The notes beneath the pieces are model-generated. The model ran no database searches. It worked only from the letters and a program-made list of their open reading frames with translations, and had not been told where the DNA came from. A program made the translations under genes and the position numbers. This document shows, one piece after another, positions 36,697 through 49,411 of a DNA stretch of 64,000 nucleotides (position 1 is its first letter; each line of letters begins with the position of its first letter). Source of the DNA: Casuarina equisetifolia (lineage: Eukaryota > Streptophyta > Magnoliopsida > Fagales > Casuarinaceae); contig CM052355.1 of the NCBI GenBank assembly GCA_028551475.1, positions 28,175,580 through 28,239,579 of the forward strand, in the 5' to 3' direction.

Positions 36697-37074
36697 TTAA
36701 TTGTCTTAGAGGCCCTTTTTGTCTTTATGACTTAAAGAAGCTCAACAAGGTGGCCCTTTTTGCGACGACTTCTGTAAACGATGTCGTTGCAATAACAAAA
36801 ATGGAAATCTGTGTGCAGAGATCACCAGAAAAGTAAAGCAGTCAACGGTCGAGATTGATTAAAAACACACACGACAGGCTTTCATTCCAATTAGAGGACG
36901 CTCTCTCTCCCTTCTTTTAGGAGGAGGCTATTACAACAACATCCACATGGTTACATACATACATTGTTACATTGTACAACGGATCAGACAACAAAGAAAG
37001 TAAGCAAAAAAGACAGAGCCATATCGGATCCCGTATGCCTTTTTTTCTTCCTTTGTCCGATGACGGAGCTCGGC

Positions 37075-38886
37075 TCAATCGTTGTTGAACGACAGGCGAG
37101 AGGTGTATGTGGCTTTTGCTGACCAATTCTCAGGGATGACATTCTCGGCCGACAGAACATCTTTTGTTGTTTCTGTTATTAGCCTTACAGAAAATGGCGC
37201 CTTCAAGGGTCCCCCGTTCATCGCCCAGGTTGCACCCCACACGTGCGACATATCTCGCCACTCTGGTGAACTCGCCTGTAATTAAATTTGCAAATATATA
37301 AGATTGTATAAAAAGCAACAATAATGTCCAAGACATTAAAAACAATGATTGTATTATAATGCTAAGCCTAATGTCATTACATATATGATTGTATTAGGAA
37401 GGAGATTAAAACAACTTTGTAACAAGAAAAGGGATTTTTTTTTTTTTTTTAACAGACACATCTTGTATCGAGGCCAGTCAAACAGGCGCGGTAGAATGTT
37501 GCAGCCATGGCAGTGAAATATCATTATGAACATGCTTAGAATGCAGCTTTTAAGAATGGCCCGGATCTTTTCCCAATGCTTTGACTCAGCTAAGTTGGGT
37601 TGAGCAGAACAGCACTGTTCACACTGGCCCCATCAACAACAGCACAAAGAAAGTTAAAAAAAAAAATGACTGGGGAGTGAAACATGTTTTGTACATGATA
37701 AAAGGAGAGACACATCCGGGATCTTAGGAATTGTGTACTATAAAGCAATCATTAAGGTTAAGTAATTCCAAAGTACCAATAATTTCAGGGACGGAAAATT
37801 CCCTCTTACCACGTTTATGCAGAGCTTTTCTGCTAAACATGCACTTTTGGGGAGCGGGAAGATCCTGCTCTTTTTTCTTTTTGCTTCTTTTTCACGGAAA
37901 AGGGGAAGGAAAGAGGAGGAGGAGGAAAGAAAATGTTGAACAAAAGGAAAAAGCTACATACATCTTTTAGCTGCATTGCCCCGACCCCTCCGTCTCCATC
38001 CTCGAACTCCACAAGGAGTGATAGCCAGTATTCTGTGGAGCCTTCGTTCACATGGAAGGAAACTTTTTTCCCAGGATACTTGCATTTTGTCCTGTAGTTG
38101 CAGAACTATTTCATATCAAGATTTTTCAAGCCCCCGACCTTCCTCAATGAAAACCATAGAATAAACAAGTAAAAGCAAAGCCCTTTTCGTCAAGTCTGTG
38201 ACGACGTACCGTCGGTACTGGATATTGACTACACCTTTGTTTCTGAGCTGACCATTCTGACCGGCGACAGCCATGTGCCCGAAGGCCGCGCCGCTGAGGT
38301 CGAAGTGGTGTTTCCCTCCGGCACAGTATCCGCCGTTGGGGCACTCGTCTGCCGCTATTACTGTCACGGCTCGTCTCGAGCAGATGCTAGGGTCGAGGCA
38401 CTTCACCTTGTAGCATGTTCCGCAACCTAGACCGTTCTGGAAAAGCACATCGCTCACTGCGGTTACCCTGGCCTTCATCGGCCATTGGTCCACCATTGGA
38501 CCGTACCCACATGCCCCACCTGCACAACACCCACATTATTAAACAACATTAACACAGTTCAATCACGTTCTTCACCAAAACAACAACTGAAACAAACAAT
38601 GTGTTGTCAAAATCAAATCCTAAGCAGACGTCAATGCAGAAGATCTGAGTCGAAAAACCAAAAGGGATCTACACAAACACAATCAAACAAACGACAAGGG
38701 AACCCGGAAAACGAAGCCATTACCGGTGCTACCGTCGCCTTCGGGGTCGCCGTACCAGGTGGCGGTGGCGGGGTACCAACGGAAGTCCAACTGCGTTTTA
38801 GCAGAGACGACGACCAAACACTTCAACAGCACCAGAGACACGTAGAGGCACAAGGGCCTGGTTAAGTCCCGGCGAGAATGCAGCAT
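37075..38886 (-). CDS. EXPB: Beta-expansin
   Basis: Four exons on the minus strand, 38724-38886, 38210-38519, 37962-38091 and 37075-37275, close in phase to 267 residues, typical for beta-expansins. The ATG at 38886 gives a signal peptide (residues about 1-29, hydrophobic core LCLYVSLVLLKCLVVVSA). Domain 1 is GH45-like with the Cys pattern CGYG...GCGTCYKVKC...CSRRAVTV and the HFD motif at 126-128. Domain 2 (from about residue 170) is the grass-pollen-allergen-like CBM63 fold with YPGKKVSFHVNEGSTEYW and HVWGATW. It is secreted to the wall, where it loosens polysaccharide contacts without cutting them. By remembered synteny it corresponds to At2g20750 (EXPB1); the exact orthologue number is not proven here. 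A TATTTATTTAT-type element on the minus strand near 39008-39018 could be its TATA box. Confidence 0.94.
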
Positions 38887-41800
38887 TGTCGGAATGGCGG
38901 CGTCGCCAGTTGATAGCAGCGCAATATCCGTGGACAAATTTAACTGTTGTTGGAGCGCTTTGCCGACAGTGTTCCTTCGCGGCCTCTTAATGTTTGGAGG
39001 GACTCGTCGATAAATAAATAGGGGCAACCTTCGGTTATGTTTAGCCTTTTTCCGATGACCTGCTTTGCCGAAATTGCCCCTACATACCGGAAATGCTAGT
39101 TAGGGTGGTCCCCCCGGCCGTTAAGGCGTTGATTTCGGACGACCGTACGCGTGAGCTCGACGTACTGAAGATAGGGGTGTTTCTGGAATAACGCTTCGAA
39201 AATAGATATTCTACCGTTGGAGAACGCTATTTTCTATTGGATAGAGGATAACGGTCATGTGGAGTTCCCGAATCTGTCCAAAGTCCAAGGAAACGACATC
39301 GTTCGAGGAAACCGCCGAAGCATCTATGGAATAATAACTTGCTTTCCCCGCCGTGGTGTGAAAGGAGAACATCGGTTCAGCATTTCCTGGCTACATTATT
39401 TATAGCGCCGATGGAATCTTTAGAAATTTGTGGGTTTTTATGATAACGAATTTAGAATAACATAAATAAAAAGGTGTGTTCTTATATTATATATGGTTTT
39501 GTTATAATAGATGTTGAAGGATTCTTTATCGATTTTCTTGTAATAATAGAGTTTTGAACGTTAATCTGATTCTTGCTCTTAATTTTGGCTTAGTCGTGAA
39601 CAATCGTGTCTTCAAACAATTCCGACTAAACAGGAGGGTCCACCACGACGGGTTATTGTGAATTAGGGCGAGGAAGGATACCCTAGTGGGAATGGGATTG
39701 ACAACCTCGAATAGGGAGGGGTCTTTTTTTTTTTTAAAGAGAATAAGATTTTTTTTATTAATACCAATAAGATTTGGTATAATAATCATACCTCATACAA
39801 GTATAACGAGCAAGGTATAATCTTAATCCTTAAAGAAAAATAAATTACTTATAAATTAAACTGTTACACATAATTAAAAATAAACATAAAATATATATAT
39901 ATATATTTGTAGTACATTCACTAAATCTCACAGTGACCTATAAGCAAGGGAGAGTTAGCATGCACCCCTTCCATGTCATATCGAGAATGTGAGTGGAGAG
40001 TCGTAGACATATAAATGGATTGGTCACTTCACTTACTAGGTTGGCCTTTTGGGAAAGAATTCAATTAGTAAGATTTATCCTTCTTAGTTCTCTTGTAGGT
40101 AAAGATAAGTTCAAAGTCTAGATAATGAACTAGTAACATTGCAGGATGGACTATGTCATATCCTTTTTATGAGAGAGTATATTGAAGTCAATGTGGAGCA
40201 GTCTCATTGTGAAGGGTTCTATAATGAAGTTTAAATGTAATGAATATTCTTCTTCTTTTGAACTGATTTTTGGGTCATATGAATTTTGTAATAATTTTGT
40301 ATAAAAAAATATATCAAATCAAGATTTATATGATATAATATAACGTACTATCTTGAATCAGATTTCCATACAAAAGATGTGCTTGAAAGGATTGAAGGCT
40401 AGGGCACGAATTATTGGTTCAGAGATGGCCCCGTTGTCGCAGAGTTTGAGCACTGTTGGGACCTTATCTGTTCAACTAGTGGACCACCCACTGGATAGAA
40501 CAATCAAGAGAACCATGATTTGTGTTGTCTTCCTCAAATCTGCATTGTGAAGCACACACACTCGCGTAGCATATGCAGATCAGCACCACTTCCGCTAATT
40601 ATGTTGCTGCCTCCACTAAATCGGGTTGTTTTGCAATGCAATCAAATCTGAGTTTCTTTGTTTGTTTCTTTGTCTGTTTGTTTGTGTGCGAGTGATCCCA
40701 GGCCTAACAGTTCTAGAAAAGATGTTGATTTCCATAATGGAGGGAAAATCCACACCGATTTCAAAGACCCTTTTCTTTTCATGGTTTCCCAGTTTTGTCC
40801 GCAAGCTTTAGCAACACACGTGACGAGATTCTTCCCAAGGTCGGCCGAATCTGCGACTTTCATGTACGCAGAGGACATAACCATGGTTCCTTTTCTCATT
40901 TACCAAACCCCATTTACGTTTGATCCATGCCTTGTACTCCACAATATCAGCATTATAAGTGATATGGCATAAAATGCTTGATATTTATTAAAAGTGAGTG
41001 TTGTCTCACATTGGATCACTTTGTTATTTTTAAACCTTAAAATTGAGTTTCTATTCATATATAATATTTGTGTTAGCACACATTTAAAATAGTATTAAAT
41101 ATAGATATAAGAAAAGCATAAAAGTAAGTCTTTAATCTTATAAGTGATAAGATTTTTCTATATAAAGACTTAAAGTTTTGCATACTCTAATAATCTTCAC
41201 CATAAACTGTTGTCTATGGATATGCTTAAACCATAATCATATCATGAATAAATCCTTACTTATAAACGAAGCAATAGTACTTATTACTAGTAGTTATTGT
41301 GTAAAATCGTAAAGAGATTGCGGAGAACAAGGGTTGGTGCTTTTAAAAGAAGATTTTGATATAACTTTGTCTTTCTTTGACTGTCTCTAAGACCTTGTAG
41401 CAATTTCTTTTTCTTTTTTGTAGGATATAGAGGATAAGAATTAAGTATTGAAAAAGCATGGCATTTTCGGGCCCTCCATTACTGATCAAACCGGAATTTT
41501 CTCACTTGTAAGGTGGAAGTTGACAGGTGCAGCACAAGGTGCTTAACAAATGTAGAATATGTGGCACACATATCCCCACGATTGCTTAGCAAAGCATAGC
41601 CTTAATTTAATTAAAAGGTCATCTGCATGATGTTTAGTTAAAGTATGATATTTTGGTAGTTAAAGCAGATACCGTTGAAGATTTATATCGGGTGTTGCAT
41701 CCATTCAGCAAATAGCACAAGATGTTCCAATTATTATATGACAGACGACCATGAAAAGATGACAACTTGATTTGTTTATTTGTTTATTATGTTTTCTATG

Positions 41801-42992
41801 GTTCATGAAGCACGGTTGCCCACAGAATGAGTACCTAAATCATGCTTTTCAAAAGGCAGAATCGAGGGAAAAGAGAAAGAGCTCGAAAGAAGTCCATTTT
41901 TCACACTTTATTTTCTTGCTTTGGCTCCCCCTTTTCTTGCCTCGTGGGAAGCTTGTCAGTAAGCTTTAAGGGTTGTAAGGCCAGCATGCTTCGGTGTGGA
42001 GTAGAAAAGTTTGACTGTTTGATGAGTGGGTAGCACATGCCGCTTCAGAATGCGATGATTTGCAAGTATGAACCTGGTTCTTGTTTGAACACAACGAATA
42101 ATCGTCTAATAAAACAACAAAAAGGACCTATTTTTCTTCATATTCCGGACCCCCAGATTGGAAAAAAAATGAACACAAAAGAGAAAGCTCCATTGTCGGA
42201 ATTATAGCCCCTTACTGTGGTACAATAATCTTTGTGGTGTTCCATCTTAATGTCCTCGACACTTTCTGCAGTGTTTTGGGCGACTGAACTTTGCATAAGA
42301 AGATGCACAAGTACAAATAATGCTACCGAGAGATTAGGAACACTTAGGATGTTTCCTTGGATGGATGAATTGGGGCTTATTATGATGTTTTTGAGAAGCA
42401 AGAAAAATCAAAAGACAACCTCAAGACAAGAGTCACTGCTAGTGGTAGAATAACCCATTTGAGCTGATACTGACAGGAACGAGCATTGTAATAGTGCTGA
42501 CAGGCATGTCTTTCATTGGCGCATAAAAAGCCTCACTCATGGCAATGGTCATTGTTTTGCATATTTTTGCTTAGCTTCAAATCATAATGCATACCGAACT
42601 TAGCGAAATAAGGTAGTTTCCATTAGGCGAGAATCTTGAGAAACTCCATAAAAACATTGAATACTGTTTTCTCTGATTCCTGAATTATTTATTAAAACAA
42701 TGAAAGAGAAGAACCGATAAACTACAACCTAGTGGTGATCAAGGAGGCTTCATCTCCAAATTATTTGAACGTGCAAAATTATTCCCCAAACAAGAATTGG
42801 GACGTTTCCACAGGAAAACAAATACATTTTGACAAAAAGAAACCCAGAAACACAAAGGAATTTGTTTATTTTACCATACATAGCTCCAGATCTAACAGAT
42901 AACCATGTGGTTTGGTCTATATACATCAGAGTTCATGACGTTATGTGCATCTTTTCCCCCCACAGTTTCTTCTGAAAGGACATCTGTAGCTT
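38887..42992. other. About 4.1 kb with no recognisable gene (expansin to tetraspanin)
   Basis: 38887-39420 is a GC-richer expansin upstream region. 39420-40340 is AT-rich with a (TA) tract at about 39893-39906. 40350-40960 is more complex sequence with short open frames on both strands (for example minus 40642-40899, reading MVMSSAYMKVADSAD); none was recognised and it may be decayed coding or repeat sequence. 41000-42990 is AT-rich with nothing identifiable. The tetraspanin 3' UTR probably begins near 42992 and runs to about 42860. Confidence 0.5.
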
Positions 42993-45947
42993 TCATGTTC
43001 TTTCTGATGGGAATCCAGTCACCTGTTAGTCTATATATATCACGAAGACAATAATAAAAGAAATCATAACAAGCTATGGGACAGAAAAGAATAAGCAAAA
43101 GACGAAACATCAAAGGCCTCATATAAAGCAATACTAGCTATGCAGGACCAAAAGCAGGGATACCTTGTCATTAATTCTTAAATTCCAGGCATTTTTGGAG
43201 CCATAAACGGGGTCACCAACAACATAAGGAGGTGGCTCAGCAGCATTCTTAAGAAGTGGAACTCTATCAGAAGCATAATCATCCCCAGTATCGTAGTATC
43301 TATGTGGCCCAAGAGCCTTGAGAACCATTGCCAACAACAGAGACAATCCCTGCGACGTAATGTTAAGCAAAAATTTCTTCTTTAGGACCCAAAAGGTTTT
43401 TGTCTTATTGCAGCTGAAAACATTACCCAGAGTGTTGTTTTATTTGTCACTGCAGAAAGCAAAACTTGAAGAAACTGAATCCACACCCGGTTCTAGTGAC
43501 AAACATTTCAGAACTTATGCTATAGACAAAGACAAGGCAGAAAAAAGGGCAATTATGACAAAACAAAGTGGCCCTCTGTGTAGACCTAGTCATCTATAGG
43601 CCAGTAACCATGCAACAAATTCAAAGCTTTCTATGGAAAACATTAGTTGCAGTGAGCCAAAAAATTTGAGATTCATGGAATAACAAACCGCAACTCTTAT
43701 ATCATCACGATGATGCCACACACACACACACACTACACAGAGAGAGAGAGAGAGACCTGAATAGATACAATAGTCAAGCCTATCCACTTGCAGATTTCAA
43801 AGTTTGATCTAACAAAATCCTCGAACTCAGCAAGATTCCCACTAGGATCCTCAGGAAAGTCCTGGTCACAGGTTACAGAAAATCAATGCACGATCGACAT
43901 CTTTCACATGCCAATCACTGTATAAGTCATCAAATAGAAAAGCCTTTATATTACCTTCTCCCAGTTTCGGTTTAGAAATACATCAGCAGTAACTGCAGCC
44001 TCCAGTATGAGGAGCAGACAGACAAACAGAATATACTGTTTAGATTAAGGGCAACTGAGAACTCAATTTATAATATACTTTTCTGAGTAGTTCTCCCCAA
44101 TCCCAAACACACACACACACATATACAGAAGAGAAAAGAAAAATCCTTACAAATCTAAATTTGTTACAGTTATAATGACAATGATTAAGGAACTGTAATC
44201 AAAATGGTTATGTTGTGAAATTCAATACCAAACTTTAAATCGACATTTTCTGCCAGAAGAAACTAAACTAATTTGTAAAAATGAGAAGCATCATTCTATA
44301 CAAAGTTCATAGCTGACACTTCGTTTATCTAACAGTGAATGGAGAGCTTTAAAAAGTTATTACAGTTAAAGATCAACTAAAGAGCTTGTCCAAAAGGTAG
44401 ATATTTTCTGCACATGTTAAAGAGATCGATTTCACCATGACTCTCAAGTTTTGAAGATCCATATGCACGGAAAAAACTAAGGACTACAAAATGAGGAGTA
44501 ATATGAAGAGGTCAATCATATAATTTATAATGGATACACTCTCATTTCCATGTTTAGAATTAGGTTGAGAACACCTTACCAAAAGAAAAATTATTAAAAT
44601 TCTAGGAATGATATGTCAAAACATTATGCAAAAGTATATACTAAAAAGCAAAGAAGAGGCAAAACCGGATTCTACTATTAATGAAGGAAGCAGGGTTAGT
44701 TGAGTAAGAACTCTGAATAAGTCAAGGCTGAACCACAGGATCACATACCGTTTTCTAAGAATGAATGGGAAAACTGGAAATTAGACTACATTGATCAATT
44801 ATACATTTCAGCATTCCCAAACTGAACGTGAACCTAATGATCTGCTTCCAGATACGATATCTTTGCAATGTACTTAAGTGACTGCTTCTTGAATAACTCA
44901 AGACTTAGAGTACACAATAATAGCGGACACAAACACTAATTAGCAATTTATTTAAATAGCTAATATAACATTGAATAAGATAGTCGAACCACAAGCAAGC
45001 AAGACAACGCTGATGAAACCAAGCATATGCAATATTTCGAAAGAGGAAGAAAGAAAGAGCATAAATACCCAATTCAACCGATTGAAGAAAAGGATACCAA
45101 ATAAAGGCAACATCCATTCGCAGTCTCTGCAGCAATATGACCTGTGCATGTGATCACGCATAAAGTGATCCCAAGGCCAAGAAAAGCACACATGAACCTG
45201 CCATTCATGAAAAAGAAGCAGTCTCTTTAATAGTTACTTTATTAAAGCAGCAGTGGGAAACACTAAACGATACTCCTTAGGCAAGGGGGACTTCGGCACA
45301 TTAGCTATGTACTCCAATGACCAACATTCTAAAAGGAAAAAGAAATCCTTAAGAAAGCAGCCCCACCGCCATGCCCAAACCATTGGCTCTCTCAATCTTT
45401 CTCAATCCAACTACAAGTCAACCAACTATTAACCTAATTAGCACAAAAATAAATTGTCATACATTTCTAGGAACCACACCAATCAGATAGTAGTGACCAA
45501 AGCAAAATATAATGCTGACGACCTGCTTGGTTGTTAAGCCCAAATGTTAAGGAAAAAGGTCATATTTTAGGAACCCACATCCGATAAAAACCAAAAATTT
45601 CATCATTTGTTTATCTATCTAAGCACGACAAGGAACCAATATAAGCAACACATTTTAGTTATTACCAATCCCTGTTTTTCTTAACAAACAAACAGACCCA
45701 GAATCCAATATCCACACACACACACGCCTAGTGCAAAACCCAGAAGATGAAAAAGAAAGAGAAAAAGAAACAATGCATACCACGGAGCTGGATAATTTGG
45801 TCCTCCAGAGGGCAACTCTCCCATGTGCCTCTGCCAAACAGTAATCATCCAGACGGCATACAAGACCATGGCCATTCCAACCATCCCCACCAATGAGTTC
45901 ACCAGCTTCAGTACCGATTGCACACAGCTCCTCACTATTCTGACCAT
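42993..45947 (-). CDS. TET19: Tetraspanin (TET19-like)
   Basis: Six exons on the minus strand: 45781-45947, 45098-45197, 43955-44035, 43757-43861, 43164-43349 and a tiny last exon 42993-43022. All phases close to 222 residues. Four membrane segments are visible: about 13-35, 57-78, 90-108 and 142-160. The second loop is short ([22 protein letters not shown]) and lacks the CCG-type motif of classical tetraspanins, as in the plant TET18-20/TOM2A-like group. The C-tail is long, acidic and Pro-rich ([17 protein letters not shown]). It is a membrane organiser at the plasma membrane or tonoplast; TOM2A relatives serve tobamovirus replication sites. The last exon adds only VTGFPSERT after the conserved INDK, so the C-terminal end is the least certain part. 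The symbol rests on remembered synteny (At2g20740). Confidence 0.9.
43718..43756. repeat. (CA)n-(GA)n microsatellite in a tetraspanin intron
   Basis: A CA run followed by a GA run ends directly at the exon 4 donor (exon boundary 43757), so on the sense strand the intron begins with GTCTCTCTC. Length variation here would sit next to a splice site. Confidence 0.8.
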
Positions 45948-46231
45948 TTTCTATCCAAACCCAGTTCACCAGAACCACTGGTTATTCCAAAAAGCAAACA
46001 GAATTACGAAAAGATGAACTCAGGAAGCGGCAGTGAAGGAAACTCCAGATGATGTAGCCCTTAAAAGCGCGAGGTAGGTAAGCGAAAGGAGGACTTCACT
46101 GACCAAAGATCATCAACAACAAAGTCCGGTTCAGCTTTGATGATTTTCGGAGAAATGATCGTAGACGATGCCTTGCAGTTGCAGGATTTTTTTTTTGTTT
46201 TCAAAATTATGTCCAACACTCAGACATCGAT

Positions 46232-46304
46232 GTTGCTGTGGTGTAGTGGTTATCACGTCAGTCTTACACACTGAAGGTCTCCAGTTCGATCCTGGGCAGC
46301 AACA
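46232..46304 (+). tRNA. tRNA-Val (anticodon UAC)
   Basis: A 73-base cloverleaf: acceptor GTTGCTG pairs with CAGCAAC, the anticodon stem TCAGT/ACTGA holds loop CTTACAC (anticodon TAC), the T-arm has TTCGATC, and the discriminator is A. A TTTT terminator follows at about 46305-46308. No intron. It lies about 285 bases upstream of the tetraspanin start, on the opposite strand. Confidence 0.96.
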
Positions 46305-46933
46305 TTTTAACTTTTCGTTTTTTCGTATCAATCTCTTTTTTGTGATACTGCTAGTTCATTGACAAAAAGTTTTGATCATCATCATTATTGTATACTAACT
46401 TAAAAACAGAAAACTTGAATATTGTTGCATGGCTGAGATGGCTTAAAATTTAGGTTTGAGTAGTATTAAGTGCATTTGGGCCCTCCTTGTAAAACTCCCA
46501 TTGAATGACTTCAAGCAACGCTAACTCAAAAATTCTCTCTTTAAAGAATAAAAGACTTTTTACAATTATACTATTATGACTTATGGTTGAGATTCTTTCC
46601 CTCAAAATTTTCACCAGTAAAAGTTTTAGGAAGCAATATTTTGTGTACAAACTAGGAGTATTATGAAGCTTGCAACTCATATTTGCTATAAGGAATGTAT
46701 TAAAAATGATGTGGAGAATGTTGATTTGTTCGATAAGAGTAGATGGTTGAGCAAATGAAATAACTTGTTATTCTTTTAACCTTTACCCAAAATGAAGTTG
46801 CTCGACAGGAGGTGAATCAAGAACTTGACTTTGATAGTTTGATACCTTGTTCAGCAGTCTTAACAAGGTAACTAAATCATTACATAGATTAAATAATTGC
46901 AAAACTATGGATCTAATTTTGACCTCCATTCCA
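46305..46933. other. tRNA-Val to GNAT gene 3' flank
   Basis: AT-rich sequence without a recognised gene. From about 46640 on ('gagtattatgaagcttgcaa') it is the start of the ~2 kb tandem duplication and matches 48765-49080. Confidence 0.6.
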
Positions 46934-47874
46934 CTAGTCAGTATCAAAATCCAAGTACATTCTGTAGGCGTTTCGATCAGAGGAATAATAACCTTCTATT
47001 AGGTTGTCGACTTGGAAACCAAATTTCTTGTAGAGATTCACAGCAGGAGTCCGCAGGGGATCAACATGAAGTGATATTCGGTGAACATTTCTGGTTCTGC
47101 ATTTCTGAATTGCTGCTTTCAACAGTGCCTCTCCATGTCCTTGCCTCCTAAAATTCTCCTTCACTGAGTTTGGTTTTCATCAATCATAAACAAATAAACA
47201 ACACCCAAGTTGATAGATTATCGTCACTAGAAACTCAAAAACACCCAAGTTGACTATTCAATGGCTTCTCAAATCAGTCTTATATCCATTAAAGCAATCA
47301 CATTCTAAAGAGTGCACATGCATACACATTTTTCATTCTCATTTTCTTTTCTCGTTTGATCCTTTCATCGAATGGGTTATGAGCACGCTCAAGGTTTTAC
47401 CCAAAAAGAAAAAATCGTTAATTTTGGAAACTTATACATGGATCTCTAAAAATTCAAGTTAATCATCAATTTCACATTCACAGAGGAATTTATCTATAAA
47501 AAAACACACATATTGATGCAAACTATGTAATGTCAGCAAATAAGGGCCAAAAGATAAAGACTTTCACAACCTGCTGACAAAAAAACTCTAATTGGCGAAA
47601 AAATGTCATAAAGAAAATGGGTATTGGAACCTGCGAGTTTGGTGACAGAAGCGCACAACGAAGAGGGCCAAGAATACATGACATAGCCTGCAACTTCTCC
47701 ATCCGCCTCTAAGTAAAGCAAACCGGAATTCTTCTTTCGCAGCTCTTCATCAAAGGACCTAGCAAGCGACTCGTGTTTAGGGAATATTTTCCTCTCCAAT
47801 TTCACCATTTCATCCACTACCTTCGTCCAGTTGGGGGAGTTTCTGTGTAGCTCCAATACGACCCCGCTGGCCAT
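46934..47874 (-). CDS. GNAT-family N-acetyltransferase (small, two exons)
   Basis: Exons 47631-47874 and 46934-47163 on the minus strand join in phase to 157 residues. The fold is a single GNAT domain: strand-helix start (ELHRNSPNWTKVVDEMVKLERKIF), the GLLYLEADGEVAGYVMYSW strands, the acetyl-CoA pyrophosphate loop RRQGHG at 87-92, and the C-terminal ISLHVDPLRTPAVNLYKKFGF block with the usual late Tyr residues. It resembles the plant family of short acyl-CoA N-acyltransferases (from memory At1g03650) more than NAA60 or MCC1. It transfers acetyl from acetyl-CoA to an amine; the acceptor is unknown. No targeting peptide is evident. It lies head to head with a duplicate of the protease 5' end. 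Confidence 0.9.
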
Positions 47875-48659
47875 GGATGAGTTTGGGACTACCCTTTTTT
47901 TTTGTTTGCTCTCTTACAAGCGCCTTATTGGGTTTTAGCTTGAGTCTATACAGTAGAATGATTGTCCCAGTAAACTATACAACCCCAGCAATACCCTAAA
48001 ATACCTCAAAAATTCTGGGAAGTCTCATCCCCTGTTCCTATCTCCACAATACAAGCATTCTTAATTTTCTCTTCCCTCTTAAATCTCTACCCACTTTACC
48101 AATCTTAAAAACCCCCAATGCTTCTTCCTTCTCTTTGTAACCCCTTTTGCCCTAAAAGGAAAACTAGAAACACCTGGGTTTCTGTTTCCTTTTATTTTCT
48201 AGGTTTTATCAATCTAAACAATATATGTGACGGAAGGGAAGATAGTTTGGTCCCATTTCCAGTGTTCACACACATTTTTGCCAAAAAAACCATAAGGAGA
48301 GAAGGGGTCTTCGTTTGTCCAAGAAAAAGAAAACACAAAAAGAGAAAAGGAATCTCAGCTATGCAAAAATGTTTTCATTGTGAAATTTTAAAGTTGGTTG
48401 CTGAAAATCGTTTGAGAAAAACCCAAATCAAAAAACTTTTCTCTTGAAAAGGAATACCTTACTTTTTTTTTTCTTTTTCAAGAGTTTATCCAAATATCTC
48501 TTAATTGTAAAATATTCTACTTGTTAGATAATAAATCATGTGAATGGAAATTAAAGTTCCATTATTATATATGGGTTGAAGAGAACGACTTGAAAAGAGG
48601 AAACAAAGAAAAAAAACAAAGACAACCCGATATGACCCGATTCTTTGCAAGGTCAGGTA

Positions 48660-48760
48660 CAACTTCGGCATAGGCAAAGGAAGCAGACGAGCAGCAAGAG
48701 AAAGCTTCTGTTTATCCTACACCTACATCTAGGATAGAACTTAGCCAACCGCTGGTTTCC
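48660..48760 (+). pseudogene. Truncated 5' end of the CPBP protease gene (duplicate)
   Basis: Matches 50560-50690 (upstream sequence and first codons, 'ctaggatagaacttagccaacc') but lacks the short stretch with the start ATG and is cut at the duplication junction. Not functional. Confidence 0.75.
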
Positions 48761-49161
48761 TCTCTAGAAGTATTATGAAACTAGCAACTCATATTTGCTA
48801 TAAGGGGGTGTATTAAAAATGATGTGGAGAATGTTGATAATAACAGATAGTGGAGCAAATGAAATGACTTCGTTATTCCTTTAATCTTAACCACAATGAA
48901 GTTGCACAAAGAGCTTGTGAAACTATCAAAGTCAAGTTCCTGATTCATCTCCTGTCAAGCAAGGTTGCAGATTGTCTCAAAATACATGTATCTCTTAAGG
49001 ACAACGAGAGTTACAAAGTGACAAAGAAGATAATATTTTGTTCAACAATCTTAACAAGGTAACTAAATCATTACATAGATTAAATGACTGCAAAACTATG
49101 GATCTAGTTTTGACATCCATTCCACTAATCAGCATCGAAAAAAAGAAAATGTGTATGGAAC

Positions 49162-49411
49162 CTGCGAGCACAGTGACAAAAGCGTACAACAAAGATGGCC
49201 AAGAATACATCACATAGCCTACAACTTCTCCATCCGCATCCACGTAAAGCAATCCAGAATTCTCCTTTCGCAGCTCTTCATCAAAGGACCTAGCAAGCGG
49301 TTCCTGTTTCAGGAATGCCTTCCTCTCTAATTTCACTATTTCGTCCACTACCTTCGTCCAGTTGGTGGAGTTTCTGTGTAGCTCCATTTTGGATGACTTT
49401 GGGACTTCCAT
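49162..49411 (-). pseudogene. GNAT acetyltransferase pseudogene (exon 1 only)
   Basis: Exon 1 of the duplicate remains open for 83 codons, with an altered start region (MEVPKSSKMELHRNSTNW) and the donor CGAG|GTTCC position preserved. The intron and almost all of exon 2 are deleted: about 25 bases after the donor the sequence jumps to the stop region of exon 2 (about 49105-49135) and the 3' flank. The acetyl-CoA loop (RRQGHG) is therefore missing and no acetyltransferase can be made. Confidence 0.88.

Noticed and set aside
40350-40960. Possible gene in the expansin-tetraspanin gap
   Set aside because: Several 60-100 codon frames overlap on both strands, with no recognisable motif, no consistent splice structure and no clear promoter. 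Left as an unannotated region.
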